Assembly: GCA_031265435.1 (NCBI GenBank)
Contig: JAISCR010000189.1
Coordinates: 1-37,695, forward strand
DNA: 37,695 nucleotides
From: Treponema sp.
Lineage (GTDB): Bacteria; Spirochaetota; Spirochaetia; Treponematales; Breznakiellaceae
Reading direction: 5' to 3'
Each line of letters begins with the position of its first letter. Within the stretch, counting starts at the first letter, position 1. Below the pieces are notes generated by a model that had not been told where the DNA came from, did not search any database, and was given only the letters and a program-made list of their open reading frames with translations. The position numbers and the translations under genes were made by a program. This document shows positions 8,731 through 16,870 of this stretch, piece after piece.

Positions 8731-8775
8731 GGAAACGGTACGGCCGGAATCTCCCGGATAGGCCGTGCCGTTTCC
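8731..8775 (+). terminator. Strong stem-loop before glnN
   Basis: GGAAACGGTACGGCC pairs with GGCCGTGCCGTTTCC through 15 positions with one G-T pair, followed by TTATTT. It ends 70 bp before the glnN start. Either it terminates the amtB-glnB transcript or it is a leader hairpin of glnN. The weak U-tract leaves both open. Confidence 0.5.
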
Positions 8776-8844
8776 TTATTTACCGAATCCCGTTTCGGAA
8801 CTATTCTGGAACAGCTTATGATGAAATTTTTTTTGGAGGATACT

Positions 8845-10962
8845 ATGAGTATTGATTTTATAAAAACACCGGTAGCCGAGATTTACGGCGTCAACTGTTT
8901 TTCCAATGCCGTTATGAAAGAGCGGCTGCCCAAAAATATTTACAGGGAAATTTTGGCGGTTCAGGCCGGTCAAAAGGAACTGACCCTGGAAGTGGCGGAA
9001 GTTGTGGCTGCTTCCATGAGGGAATGGGCAATTGAAAAAGGCGCCAGTCATTATACCCACTGGTTTCAGCCTCTTACCGGAATCACCGCGGAAAAGCACG
9101 ACAGTTTTATTTCACCTGCCGGAGACGGCACCGTGCTCATGGAATTTTCCGGCAAGGAACTGGTGAAGGGTGAACCCGATGCTTCAAGCTTCCCTTCCGG
9201 AGGTCTGCGGGCCACATTCGAAGCCCGCGGTTACACCGCCTGGGATGTAACAAGCCCCGCGTTTCTTAAACAGGATCCCAGCGGCACTACCCTCTGCATC
9301 CCCACCGCCTTTATCAGCTACTACGGCCAGGCCCTGGACAAAAAGACTCCCCTGCTCCGCGCGATGGAAGCCCTGAACAAACAGGCGTTGCGGGTGCTCA
9401 AGGCCCTTGGGAATACCGGTTCAGGCAGGGTTTATACCACCGTCGGCCCCGAGCAGGAATACTTTCTTGTTGACAAAAAATACTACGACAAACGGCCCGA
9501 TCTTATGCTCACCGGGCGCACCGTCTTCGGCGTAGTCCCTGCCAAAGGTCAGGAGATGGAGGATCATTATTTCGGCGCCATCAAGGAAAAAGTCGCGGTA
9601 TTCATGCGGGAACTCAACTATGAACTGTGGAAAGTCGGTATTCCCGCCAAAACCCAGCATAACGAAGTTGCCCCCAATCAGTTTGAAATTGCTCCTATCT
9701 ATTCCAACACAACCGCCGCGGTAGACGCCAACCAGATGGTTATGGAAACGATCCGTTCCGTGGCCCGCCGTCACGGCATGGAAGGCCTGCTTCACGAAAA
9801 GCCCTTTGCCGGTGTAAACGGTTCGGGCAAGCACAATAACTGGTCAATGGCAACCGATGACGGTATCAATCTCTTCGATCCCGGCGACGATCCTGCCAGT
9901 AACGCACGGTTCCTGCTCTATGCCGCCGCGGTAGTGGAAGCGGTCGACCGCTATGCCCTGCTGCTCCGTTCTTCGGTAGCCACTTCCGCCAATGATCACA
10001 GGCTGGGCGCCAACGAGGCTCCTCCGGCCATTGTGTCGATCTTCTTCGGCGGCCCTCTTACTGAAATTTTCGATAACATCGCCGAAGGGAAATCCGGCGG
10101 CGGATCCAAGGGCGGCGAACTGATCAAGCTGGGTGTTACAAGCCTTCCTGCCCTGCCCAAGGATGTTTCCGACAGGAACAGAACCAGCCCCTTCGCCTTT
10201 ACGGGGAACAAGTTTGAATTCCGTATGGTCGGTTCCTCCCAGTCCATCGCCACGCCGAATACCTACCTCAACCTTGCCGTTGCCCAGGTGCTCATGGAGT
10301 ATGCCGACAAGCTGGAGAAGGCTTCCGACAAAAATGAATGTATTCAGAACATCATCAAGGAGAGTTACGGTAAACACAGGCGGGTTATCTTCAACGGAAA
10401 CGGCTACACCGACGAATGGGTACGTGAGGCCGAGCGCCGCGGACTTCCCAATGTAAAGAATGCGGTGGATGCCCTTGCGGTGCTTACCCGCAGCGAGACC
10501 ATTGCCCTCTTCGAGACCCACAAGGTTCTTACCAAAGAAGAACTTGAAAGCCGCTACCATATCTACCTGGAAAAATATTCCAAGCAAATCAACATTGAAG
10601 CCGGCGTCATCATTGAACTGGCCCGCCGTTCAATCTTCCCCGTGGTAACAAACTATGCGGGAAGCCTTGCGCGGGATGCCGCCTCCCTGGCCGCCATAGG
10701 AGCCGCCAGCGCCGCCGCGGAAAAACGGGCCAAACGGATTGCGGACCTTACCGGTGAACTCTTTGAAGAAACGGCAAAACTGGAGACCGTTCTTTCCGAA
10801 GCCCAGGGTATTGAAGATGTACTCGGTCAGGCCAAGGCCTACTTTGAGAAAGTCCGCCCGGCCGCGGACGCGGTACGTTCCCGGGTAGACGCCCTTGAGA
10901 AGATCGTTGCCAAGGAAGTCTGGCCTCTCCCCGGCTACGAAGAACTGTTGTTCAAGCTTTAG
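8845..10962 (+). CDS. glnN: Glutamine synthetase type III (GlnN)
   Basis: ATP-dependent ligation of ammonia to glutamate in the cytoplasm. At 705 residues it has the length of the GSIII dodecamer family, far longer than GSI. GSIII motifs visible are [20 protein letters not shown] (near 200), [10 protein letters not shown] (near 325), [15 protein letters not shown] and [16 protein letters not shown] (near 444). The start ATG at 8845 is chosen for the GGAGG six bases upstream; upstream in-frame starts reach into the hairpin region and have no such site. It follows amtB-glnB and completes an ammonium uptake and assimilation block. No sigma-54 promoter of its own is evident. Confidence 0.96.
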   Translation: MSIDFIKTPVAEIYGVNCFSNAVMKERLPKNIYREILAVQAGQKELTLEVAEVVAASMREWAIEKGASHYTHWFQPLTGITAEKHDSFISPAGDGTVLMEFSGKELVKGEPDASSFPSGGLRATFEARGYTAWDVTSPAFLKQDPSGTTLCIPTAFISYYGQALDKKTPLLRAMEALNKQALRVLKALGNTGSGRVYTTVGPEQEYFLVDKKYYDKRPDLMLTGRTVFGVVPAKGQEMEDHYFGAIKEKVAVFMRELNYELWKVGIPAKTQHNEVAPNQFEIAPIYSNTTAAVDANQMVMETIRSVARRHGMEGLLHEKPFAGVNGSGKHNNWSMATDDGINLFDPGDDPASNARFLLYAAAVVEAVDRYALLLRSSVATSANDHRLGANEAPPAIVSIFFGGPLTEIFDNIAEGKSGGGSKGGELIKLGVTSLPALPKDVSDRNRTSPFAFTGNKFEFRMVGSSQSIATPNTYLNLAVAQVLMEYADKLEKASDKNECIQNIIKESYGKHRRVIFNGNGYTDEWVREAERRGLPNVKNAVDALAVLTRSETIALFETHKVLTKEELESRYHIYLEKYSKQINIEAGVIIELARRSIFPVVTNYAGSLARDAASLAAIGAASAAAEKRAKRIADLTGELFEETAKLETVLSEAQGIEDVLGQAKAYFEKVRPAADAVRSRVDALEKIVAKEVWPLPGYEELLFKL

Positions 10963-10987
10963 GAACCTCATACCACGGCATTTTTTG

Positions 10988-11015
10988 GCAGACAGGCGGC
11001 AGAACGTCTGTCTGC
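10988..11015 (+). terminator. Stem-loop after glnN
   Basis: GCAGACAG and CTGTCTGC form an 8-bp stem about 25 bases past the glnN stop. There is no clear U-run downstream, so efficiency as an intrinsic terminator is doubtful. Confidence 0.4.
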
Positions 11016-11114
11016 TATGGTTGCTGCTCCTTCCTCAGTAATTCCGAATTCAAAAATACCCATTCCAAAGCCTTAAGTCCCCGCCATAGCCATATAAACA
11101 ACAAAAATCACCAC

Positions 11115-11429
11115 TCAGCATTGCGGTTGGTCCGGCTTGTTTCTGAGAGCAAAAATGCGGTCGGCGATCAATTTTTCGATGTCTTCAAGAATAGCTTCCT
11201 TCCAATCCTGCTGAATCGGGGTAATCGCAAAGAGGTCGGCTGAATCCTTCCCAAGAGCGGCGGCAATCCGTTCTATCATTTCGGCGGAAGGGAAATTCTT
11301 TCCCCCTTCAATCATGGCGATATAGTGGGTTGCGGTGTCCACCTGTTCTGCCAATCTGGATTGAGACAGCCCTAGTTCATTCCTATAGGTCTTTATATTG
11401 GTAGCCAATAGTTTCCGAATACTTGTCAT
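11115..11429 (-). CDS. XRE-family DNA-binding regulator
   Basis: Small cytoplasmic repressor-type protein of 104 residues. Residues 5-65 form an XRE/Cro-C1 helix-turn-helix: LGLSQSRLAEQVDTATHYIA followed by the conserved IEGGKNFPSAEMIERIAAAL segment. The remaining 35 residues are helical and charged with no recognised domain. It points away from a 460-bp gap rich in GGTCA half-sites, the natural place for its own operator. It resembles the many XRE regulators adjacent to mobile or defence regions; its targets are unknown. Confidence 0.88.
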   Translation of the reverse strand: MTSIRKLLATNIKTYRNELGLSQSRLAEQVDTATHYIAMIEGGKNFPSAEMIERIAAALGKDSADLFAITPIQQDWKEAILEDIEKLIADRIFALRNKPDQPQC

Positions 11430-11462
11430 AGTTCATTCAAAAGACATCATAAATAATTTTAA

Positions 11463-11640
11463 TGACCTGATAGGTATTGACAATTATGTATAAGGTCATA
11501 TATTATTCATAATATGACCCATTGAATCATTATCAGGAAAAATTCAGCGGTTTTCTGTAAGAGGCTTTCCCTTTTTAGGCCGTTATTTGGAAAATTGCGT
11601 CTTAAAATGGGTCATTTTGACACACTTTATAGGTCAAAAT
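11463..11640. promoter_or_regulatory. Cluster of GGTCA/TGACC half-sites (candidate operator)
   Basis: Six GGTCA-type half-sites occur in 180 bp. Two pairs form inverted repeats: GGTCATAT (11494-11501) with ATATGACC (11512-11519), and ATTTTGAC (11614-11621) with GTCAAAAT (11633-11640). A single TGACC lies at 11463. The cluster begins about 33 bp upstream of the XRE gene start. Autoregulation by the XRE protein is the simplest reading. Confidence 0.45.
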
Positions 11641-11691
11641 GCCGGAAGCACAATACCCTGCGGGATTGTAATGGCTTTTGATTCGTAGCGA

Positions 11692-11738
11692 AGGGTACAT
11701 ACCCCGCCCTTTAGGGCGTTATGAAGGGTATGTACCCT
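11692..11738. repeat. Nested palindrome with CCCTTTAGGG core
   Basis: AGGGTACATACCC and GGGTATGTACCCT are 13-bp inverted arms. Between them lies the hairpin CGCCCTTTAGGGCG. Each long arm is itself nearly palindromic, so a cruciform is possible. It may act as a bidirectional terminator, although no T-run is present. Confidence 0.55.
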
Positions 11739-11767
11739 GAGTCTAACACCTTATGAGAACAACATAC

Positions 11768-11789
11768 CTCGTCCCTTTAGGGCGAGGTT
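11768..11789. repeat. Hairpin CCTCGTCCC-TTTA-GGGCGAGG
   Basis: The arms CCTCGTCCC and GGGCGAGG pair with one bulged base around the same CCCTTTAGGG core as the palindrome 35 bp upstream. It lies about 100 bp before the lipoprotein gene. Confidence 0.45.
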
Positions 11790-11888
11790 GTTGATAACCG
11801 TCCGGCATGGGCGGAAAACCCGTCCTGACGGATGGTAAGAGGCGCCCGGTCACAGGCCGCGGCGCAAAACAATCGAAGGAGGACTTCC

Positions 11889-12485
11889 ATGAAGAAGCTC
11901 TACAAACTTTTGGGGGTTATCGCCGTCGGGGCGGTAATCGCAATCGGTATGGCGGGGTGCGAGACAAGCACCAGCGGAAGCAGCAGCAACGAATCCAGCA
12001 GCAGTAGCGAATACACCAGCACTGAAGAAACCAGCACCGAAAAAACCGAAAAAACCGAAAAAACCGAAAAAGACGACACTGACAAAGATGACACCGACAA
12101 AGATGATGGGGGTAATACTTTTACACCTCCTGCTAAGACTGACATATCAGACTTTTTAGAGAGTCATCGTACAAATCCGGCAAATAAAATTGGAAGTAAT
12201 AATGCGGCTGCTTATATAAAAAGTATAACAGTTAACACCTATACCATAGGTGGAAAGAGTATTACTACAAACCCAGCCGCTGTATCAGAAAACGCGGATG
12301 TGAGAGTAAAGTTTACCCTAAGAACCATACTGGGTTTTGATAATTTAACAATGGGTGAAAGACTAAACATTGACAACTATAGAATTGCTCTGATGGAAGC
12401 CTTACAAAAATGGCTTAAGGAACAGGGTTTTAAAGATGTTCCATCCGGGAACATAACAACAGGTAATACTATTTTTGGGGGGTAA
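11889..12485 (+). CDS. Putative lipoprotein with Ser/Thr-Glu-Lys repeats
   Basis: A 198-residue protein of unknown function. The ATG at 11889 has an AAGGAGG site upstream. The N-terminus is a lipoprotein signal (MKKLYKLLGVIAVGAVIAIG) ending in lipobox GMAGC, so the mature protein should be membrane-anchored at Cys24. A low-complexity linker follows: Ser-rich, then three TEK units and two DDTDK units, encoded by near-perfect DNA microrepeats at 12030-12110. The C-terminal 115 residues look folded but match nothing I recognise. The microrepeats could change length by slippage. Confidence 0.8.
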   Translation: MKKLYKLLGVIAVGAVIAIGMAGCETSTSGSSSNESSSSSEYTSTEETSTEKTEKTEKTEKDDTDKDDTDKDDGGNTFTPPAKTDISDFLESHRTNPANKIGSNNAAAYIKSITVNTYTIGGKSITTNPAAVSENADVRVKFTLRTILGFDNLTMGERLNIDNYRIALMEALQKWLKEQGFKDVPSGNITTGNTIFGG

Positions 12486-12531
12486 TTCATTTACTTCCAA
12501 CTATCCGTAAATAGTGTTACATTCTTGAATT

Positions 12532-12564
12532 AGCCATCCTTAGTAAACAATAGGGGTGGCTTTT
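12532..12564 (+). terminator. Rho-independent terminator of the lipoprotein gene
   Basis: AGCCATCC pairs with GGGTGGCT (one G-T pair) and is followed by TTTTGTC, 46 bases after the stop codon. Confidence 0.65.
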
Positions 12565-12622
12565 GTCAATTACGGCAAATTCGCATAGCATAAATCAGGG
12601 CGGCTATTGGCTCCGTCCCGAG

Positions 12623-12792
12623 CCACTCGAACGAAAGAGGAAGAGATTACCGCAACGTCGAAGAAGTCGAAGAAGTTTTTTAAGAGAAAATCGTTCTTTT
12701 CCCTTTACTTTTTCGACCCCGTGGTTAAAAATTTCTCTTTCCGGCAAACCAGGGAGAACTTTCGGGGTATATTGCAGAATATCGAAGCAAAC
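12623..12792. repeat. Dispersed inverted repeat, copy 3 (family A)
   Basis: Closely similar over its whole length to the copy at 37245-37424, starting CCACTCGAACGAAAGAGG and ending TCGAAGCAAAC. Inside, a left arm with two GTCGAAGAA units pairs with a right arm TACTTTTTCGAC...CGTGGTTAA. It fills most of the 463-bp gap before the alcohol dehydrogenase and carries no coding gene of its own. Confidence 0.75.
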
Positions 12793-12948
12793 ATTCGTGT
12801 CTGTTCTTGGTTAAATGGAGAATTCCTGGGAATTGCCGCTCCTTCCTTGTCCCTTTTGATGAAAAAACCTATAATGGGCTTGTTCCGGAATTTTTTGAGT
12901 TTTTGGAACAAGCTTAATCACTTCATCTTATTTAAAAGAGGTAACGGC

Positions 12949-14118
12949 ATGCAAAATTTTGAGTATTACAACCGTACAAAGATCATCTTTGGCAGGAATA
13001 CCGAAGCACAGACAGGAGCGGAAGCCGCTAAATACAGCAAAAAAATTCTGCTCCACCATTCAGGCGGTTCGACAGTTAAATCCGGCCTTATCGACAAGGT
13101 AAAATCGTCGCTTAAACAGGCGGGAGTCGAGTGGGTTGAGCTGGACGGAGTAAAACCGAATCCCCGTCTTTCCAAAGTCTACGAAGGAGTGGAAATCTCC
13201 AGGAAAGAGAAACCCGGTCTTATTCTGGCAGTGGGCGGCGGTTCCGTTATTGACTCCGCAAAGGCCATTGCCATAGGCGCCCTCTATGACGGGGATGTTT
13301 GGGATTTCTATGACCATAAAAAGGTTGCCGCCGAAGCCCTGCCCGTCGCCACCATCCTTACCATTCCCGCGGCAGGAAGCGAGAGCAGCATTTCGTCGGT
13401 TATCACCGATGAACGCGGGCCCTGGAAACAGTCGGTAAACGAAGAGTGCATCCGGCCGGTGTTTTCAATCCTGAACCCTGAATTGACATACAGCCTGCCT
13501 CCCTACCAGACCGCCGCGGGGGTTTGCGACATGATGGCTCATATCATGGAACGCTACTTTACCCCGGAGAAGCATGTGGAACTTACCGACGAACTCTGCG
13601 AAGGAACACTGCGGGCCATCATCCGCAACGCGCGGAAGATCTTCTCGGGCGGCGAAAAGGACTATGATGCCAGGGCTGAGATCATGTGGGCAGGAAGCAT
13701 CGCCCATAACAACCTCCTCTCCACAGGCCGCATCGGCGACTGGGCAAGCCATGCCATAGAGCACGAACTTTCCGCCCTCTTCGATATAGCCCACGGCGCC
13801 GGACTTTCGATCATATTTCCTGCGTGGATGAAGTACAATATAGATGTAGATACCCCCCGGATGGCTCGTTTTGCCGCCAAGGTTTTTGGAGTAGACGGCG
13901 CCTACTACGACTACAAACAGGCCGCCCTCGAAGGAATCTTCCGCATCAAGAATTTCTGGCGTTCCATCGGACTGCCGGTAAACTTCGCCGACGCCAAACT
14001 GGACCCCTCCAGTATCCCCGAAATGTCCAAACGGGCAGTCAAATTCGGCCCCCTGGGTCAGTACCGCTCGCTTAATGAAAAAGACGTAGAAGCCATCTAC
14101 CGCATCGCCGCGGAATAA
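12949..14118 (+). CDS. Iron-containing alcohol dehydrogenase (YqhD/butanol-dehydrogenase type)
   Basis: Cytoplasmic NAD(P)H-dependent reduction of aldehydes to alcohols. At 389 residues it has the family length. The N-terminal nucleotide-binding part shows MQNFEYYNRTKIIFGR and VGGGSVIDSAKAIA. Metal ligands are seen as the Asp and His of CDMMAHIMERYF and the two His of HAIEHELSALFDIAHGAG. The start at 12949 follows AGAGGTAA and matches the family N-terminus; the reading frame stays open further upstream but only through the dispersed repeat, so that part is rejected. Substrate is not predictable beyond short-chain aldehydes. It stands alone, with no operon partner. Confidence 0.93.
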   Translation: MQNFEYYNRTKIIFGRNTEAQTGAEAAKYSKKILLHHSGGSTVKSGLIDKVKSSLKQAGVEWVELDGVKPNPRLSKVYEGVEISRKEKPGLILAVGGGSVIDSAKAIAIGALYDGDVWDFYDHKKVAAEALPVATILTIPAAGSESSISSVITDERGPWKQSVNEECIRPVFSILNPELTYSLPPYQTAAGVCDMMAHIMERYFTPEKHVELTDELCEGTLRAIIRNARKIFSGGEKDYDARAEIMWAGSIAHNNLLSTGRIGDWASHAIEHELSALFDIAHGAGLSIIFPAWMKYNIDVDTPRMARFAAKVFGVDGAYYDYKQAALEGIFRIKNFWRSIGLPVNFADAKLDPSSIPEMSKRAVKFGPLGQYRSLNEKDVEAIYRIAAE

Positions 14119-14384
14119 AGTTGATCAGAGCAGCCGCTCCTGTTAGAATGAAGCATGAATTTTCGGCATGGGTGGCTGTAATCTAATGCCGGTGCGTACG
14201 GCAGCCTAAAGGCAGCCTTACCGTTTGCGGGTACGGTGGAGTTTATGTGCGCCCTGTGTTTGTTTGGCCGGGGGCGCGCTGGACTGCCTAAAGGCAGTCC
14301 GCCGTTATGGGGTGGTATAGCGCTTTTATTGAGCGCCATCCCTTGGCAAGTTGTAGCACTTAACGCCGCTTTGCGGCGCTTTCA
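14119..14384. other. Palindrome-rich gap before tRNA-Leu
   Basis: No coding gene is supported. The stretch holds several hairpins: GGACTGCC-TAAA-GGCAGTCC (14281-14300, perfect), a GCCTAAAGGC core near 14205 flanked by direct GGCAGCC repeats, and CGCCGC-TTT-GCGGCG (14364-14378) six bases before the tRNA. Confidence 0.5.
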
Positions 14385-14467
14385 GCCGGGATGTTGGAAT
14401 GGTAGACAACGGGGACTTAAAATCCCCTCCCCGCGAGGGGGTGCGGGTTCGAGTCCCGCTCCCGGCA
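14385..14467 (+). tRNA. tRNA-Leu (anticodon TAA)
   Basis: An 83-nt class II tRNA. The acceptor is GCCGGGA/TCCCGGC, the anticodon stem GGGGA/TCCCC carries loop CTTAAAA (anticodon TAA), the variable arm is long (CTCCCCGCGAGGGGG), and the T-arm is GCGGG/CCCGC with TTCGAGT. The discriminator is A and CCA is not encoded. Partial copies of it are duplicated immediately downstream. Confidence 0.93.
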
Positions 14468-15153
14468 AAAGGTGGAATGGTAGACAACGGGGACTAAAAG
14501 CCCGCCCCAGTAAAGCACGGTGAAGCCGTGTCAACAAAAAAAATCGCCACGGGCCGGCGCCAAAAAAGCCGCCCGAAAGTGATGAAGGCCGGCAACCTTT
14601 AGGTTGCCGAGCGCGCCGTCCCGCGAGGGGGTGCGGGTTCGAGTCCCGCTCCCGGCAAAAGGTAGAATGGTAGACAACGGGGACAAAAGCCCGCCCCAGT
14701 AAAGCACGGCGAAGCCGTGTCAACGAAAAAGTCGCCACGGGCCGGCGCCAAAAAAGCCGCCTGAAAGCAATGAAGGCCAGCGAGCTTTAGCTCGCTGAGA
14801 GCGCCGCCCCAATGAAAGCACGGCGCCAGCTGTGTCAACAAAAAAGTCGCCACGGGCCGGCGCCAAAGAATCCGCCCGAAAGCGATGAAGGCCAGCGAGC
14901 TTTAGCTCGCTGAGAGCGCCGCCCCAATGAAAGCACGGCGTCAGCCGTGTCAACGAAAAAGTCGCCACGGGCCGGCGCCAAAGAATCCGCCCGAGAGCAA
15001 TGAAGGCCAGCGAGCTTTAGCTCGCTGAGAGCGCCGCCCCAATGAAAGCACGGCGAAGCCGTGTCACCAAAAAAGTCGCCACGGGCCGGCGCCAAAAAAG
15101 CCGCCTGCAAGCGATGAAGGCCGGCGAGCTTTAGCTCGCTGAGAGCGCCGCCC
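14430..15153. repeat. Tandem array with duplicated tRNA-Leu pieces
   Basis: A 188-bp unit occurs twice in tandem (about 14430-14617 and 14618-14805). It holds the 3' half of tRNA-Leu, then a piece of the tRNA 5' half (GAATGGTAGACAACGGGGAC), then a hairpin-rich block. That block, marked by TCGCCACGGGCCGGCGCC, then repeats without the tRNA pieces. Block anchors are at 14544, 14732, 14847, 14962 and 15076, giving a period of 114-115 bp after the second. Each block contains the hairpins ACGGCGAAGCCGT and CAGCGAGCTTTAGCTCGCTG or variants. Only the first tRNA is complete. Confidence 0.85.
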
Positions 15154-15230
15154 TTTCTTGCCGGGCCGGTAGCCAGACAGCGGAAGGCCATAGAAAACCA
15201 CGGCCCGAGCCATTCCGGGTAAAGGAATAG

Positions 15231-15743
15231 ATGATGGACAAACCGAAAATCTATCTTGAGACCACGATGTTCAGCTTTTACTACGGCCAGGAAACAACGC
15301 CGGAGTACCGGCAATACAAGGCGGATGCCAGAGCTGTTTTCGATTTGATAAAGGCCGGGGAATTCGAGGCGTATACATCAACGCTTGCCACGGATGAAAT
15401 AGCCGGTGAGCCGGATCAGGAAAAACAACGAAATATGTATACCCTTATTCGTGATTATTCGGTCAAGCTACTCTATGAAACCGATGAAGTAACCCGGCTT
15501 GCGGCGCTTTACATTCAGGAAAAGGCTGTTCCGGAATCCCACCCGGTAGACGCTGCCCATATTGCTATTACAACCGCCAACGGCTTAGATTTTATAGTGA
15601 GTTTGAATTTTTCACATATAGCCCGGATATGGACTATCGAACGGGTCCGCCGGGTGAATATTCGGGAAGGGTACAAGGGTATAGGGATTTATAAGCCCGT
15701 GGAGGTATTGGATTATGAAAACGATGCAAGATTACATGAATGA
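15231..15743 (+). CDS. PIN-domain protein, probable toxin
   Basis: A 170-residue protein with the outline of a PIN-domain ribonuclease. An acidic residue sits in the first strand (IYLETTMFSFYY), more lie in the middle (DEIAGEPD), and VDAAHIAITTANGLDFIVSLNFSHI resembles the third PIN motif with its Asp. Such proteins are VapC-like RNA-cleaving toxins. The next gene overlaps its end by 29 bases, as in toxin-antitoxin pairs, although here the partner comes second. AAAGGAA precedes the ATG; a second ATG follows directly. It begins just after the tRNA-Leu repeat array. Confidence 0.75.
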   Translation: MMDKPKIYLETTMFSFYYGQETTPEYRQYKADARAVFDLIKAGEFEAYTSTLATDEIAGEPDQEKQRNMYTLIRDYSVKLLYETDEVTRLAALYIQEKAVPESHPVDAAHIAITTANGLDFIVSLNFSHIARIWTIERVRRVNIREGYKGIGIYKPVEVLDYENDARLHE

Positions 15744-15975
15744 TCCCCGGATCCTTAACGATAAGGGCCTTATGAACGGCCCGGAGGAAATACGGATAAT
15801 CCATGCGGCCCGGCTCAGGATTCAGGATGAAACCGCCGGAATGACCACAGCGGAAAGATCAGCATACCTCAGAAAAAAAACAGAAGCCGCTTTTGCACAT
15901 TACGGACTTCCCCCCCCGGAATTTGTTGACTTTCCGGGCCAGGGCAAATTGAAGCCCGCCAGCCGTTTTCATTGA
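15715..15975 (+). CDS. Small partner of the PIN-domain protein, probable antitoxin
   Basis: An 86-residue protein beginning MKTMQDYMNDPRI, overlapping the PIN gene by 29 bases with GGAGG ten bases before its ATG. It is charged and predicted mostly helical, with a Pro-rich tail (GLPPPEFVDFPGQG). No DNA-binding motif is recognised. Position, size and translational overlap suggest antitoxin function; the sequence alone does not prove it. Confidence 0.65.
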   Translation: MKTMQDYMNDPRILNDKGLMNGPEEIRIIHAARLRIQDETAGMTTAERSAYLRKKTEAAFAHYGLPPPEFVDFPGQGKLKPASRFH

Positions 15976-16008
15976 AGCAAAACGGGACTTCCGCACCCTA
16001 TATGTAGT

Positions 16009-16800
16009 ATGAAATCACGAATGTTTTTAACGGCAATCTTTGCCGGAGCCCTGACCGCGGCGGGATGCGGAGGGGTACTGGATCAACAGTGGAGGCTTTC
16101 CTTTCCGGAAAGTCCCGAATCCTGGTCGATTTTGCCGGGGGAACCGTCCTGGCACATTGAATGGCTCGGGCCGGATGGTACCTGGGCGCAGATGGAAAAG
16201 AGGCCGGGGGAGGATCCGGCCCTTGATCTGAGCGAAACCTGGTCCGCGCCGGTAATTGCCTGGCCATATATACCGGGGACTCCCCTGCAGAGGGGAAGCC
16301 TGAAGCCCGCGGGCGCTATTCATCCCCATGATGTACAGGGAGGGCATCTGAACCTGAGCTGGCAGGGCGGGGTAGAGGCTGTCTTATACCGGGAAATGTC
16401 CCGCCAGGAACGGGGCGACACATACCGGGGCCCGCAATATTTTGACTGGCCGCGTTTTCGCAGCCTTTTTGCCGAACCGGATACTGAAGAAGATCGTAAG
16501 GATACGCTTCTTGATCAGGAGATACGCTCAGACCCATGGGACGCGGACTGGAAAAGCGCTGCGGAAAGGATAGTCAAATCCGGCTTCGACAGGCGGCGAA
16601 TCAAGCTGAAAGAGAAAAAGGAAATTGCCGTTCCCTCTCCCATAGGCCCCTGGTTTTCCGTTTCTCCTTTTGCTCCCGAACTGGCCTTTGGCAAGGGTGA
16701 TGTTCCGGTTTTCCCGCTTGGCAAGGAGATTGATATATGGTTTTCCGCGGATGGCATTCTCAAGGCCGATGAGGAAAGCTGGATATTCCTGCCCTGGTAA
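16009..16800 (+). CDS. Hypothetical lipoprotein
   Basis: A 263-residue protein of unknown function. The N-terminus MKSRMFLTAIFAGALTAAGC is a lipoprotein signal with lipobox TAAGC, so the mature protein is probably anchored at Cys20. The rest is rich in Trp and Pro with no recognised domain. There is no good Shine-Dalgarno before the ATG; a second ATG four codons on would lose the basic start of the signal. The next gene encodes another Trp/Pro-rich lipoprotein in the same orientation. Confidence 0.75.
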   Translation: MKSRMFLTAIFAGALTAAGCGGVLDQQWRLSFPESPESWSILPGEPSWHIEWLGPDGTWAQMEKRPGEDPALDLSETWSAPVIAWPYIPGTPLQRGSLKPAGAIHPHDVQGGHLNLSWQGGVEAVLYREMSRQERGDTYRGPQYFDWPRFRSLFAEPDTEEDRKDTLLDQEIRSDPWDADWKSAAERIVKSGFDRRRIKLKEKKEIAVPSPIGPWFSVSPFAPELAFGKGDVPVFPLGKEIDIWFSADGILKADEESWIFLPW

Positions 16801-16803
16801 ACG

Positions 16804-16837
16804 GAGTTGTTCGGAAACTGAGGTTTCTGAACAACTC
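16804..16837 (+). terminator. Stem-loop between two lipoprotein genes
   Basis: GAGTTGTTCGGAAAC pairs with GTTTCTGAACAACTC around a TGAG loop (one G-T pair), four bases after the first lipoprotein stop. No T-run follows, so it may reduce but not end transcription into the second gene. Confidence 0.5.
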
Positions 16838-16870
16838 TAATCTTCGGTACGCTTTTCCGATAATAGAAGT

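Noticed and set aside
12607-12948. N-terminal extension of the alcohol dehydrogenase
   Set aside because: It translates the dispersed repeat; the family N-terminus and a ribosome site support the start at 12949.
14343-14358. Second sigma-54 promoter (TTGGCAAGTTGTAGCA)
   Set aside because: GG and GC are nine, not ten, bases apart and the site precedes only tRNA-Leu.
14430-15153. CRISPR array
   Set aside because: The repeating unit is about 115 bp with no unique spacers of constant length, and no cas genes are in view.
14382-15314. Several overlapping minus-strand reading frames with repeated peptide blocks
   Set aside because: They only translate the tandem repeat array and the tRNA-Leu pieces; no start signals and no protein-like composition.
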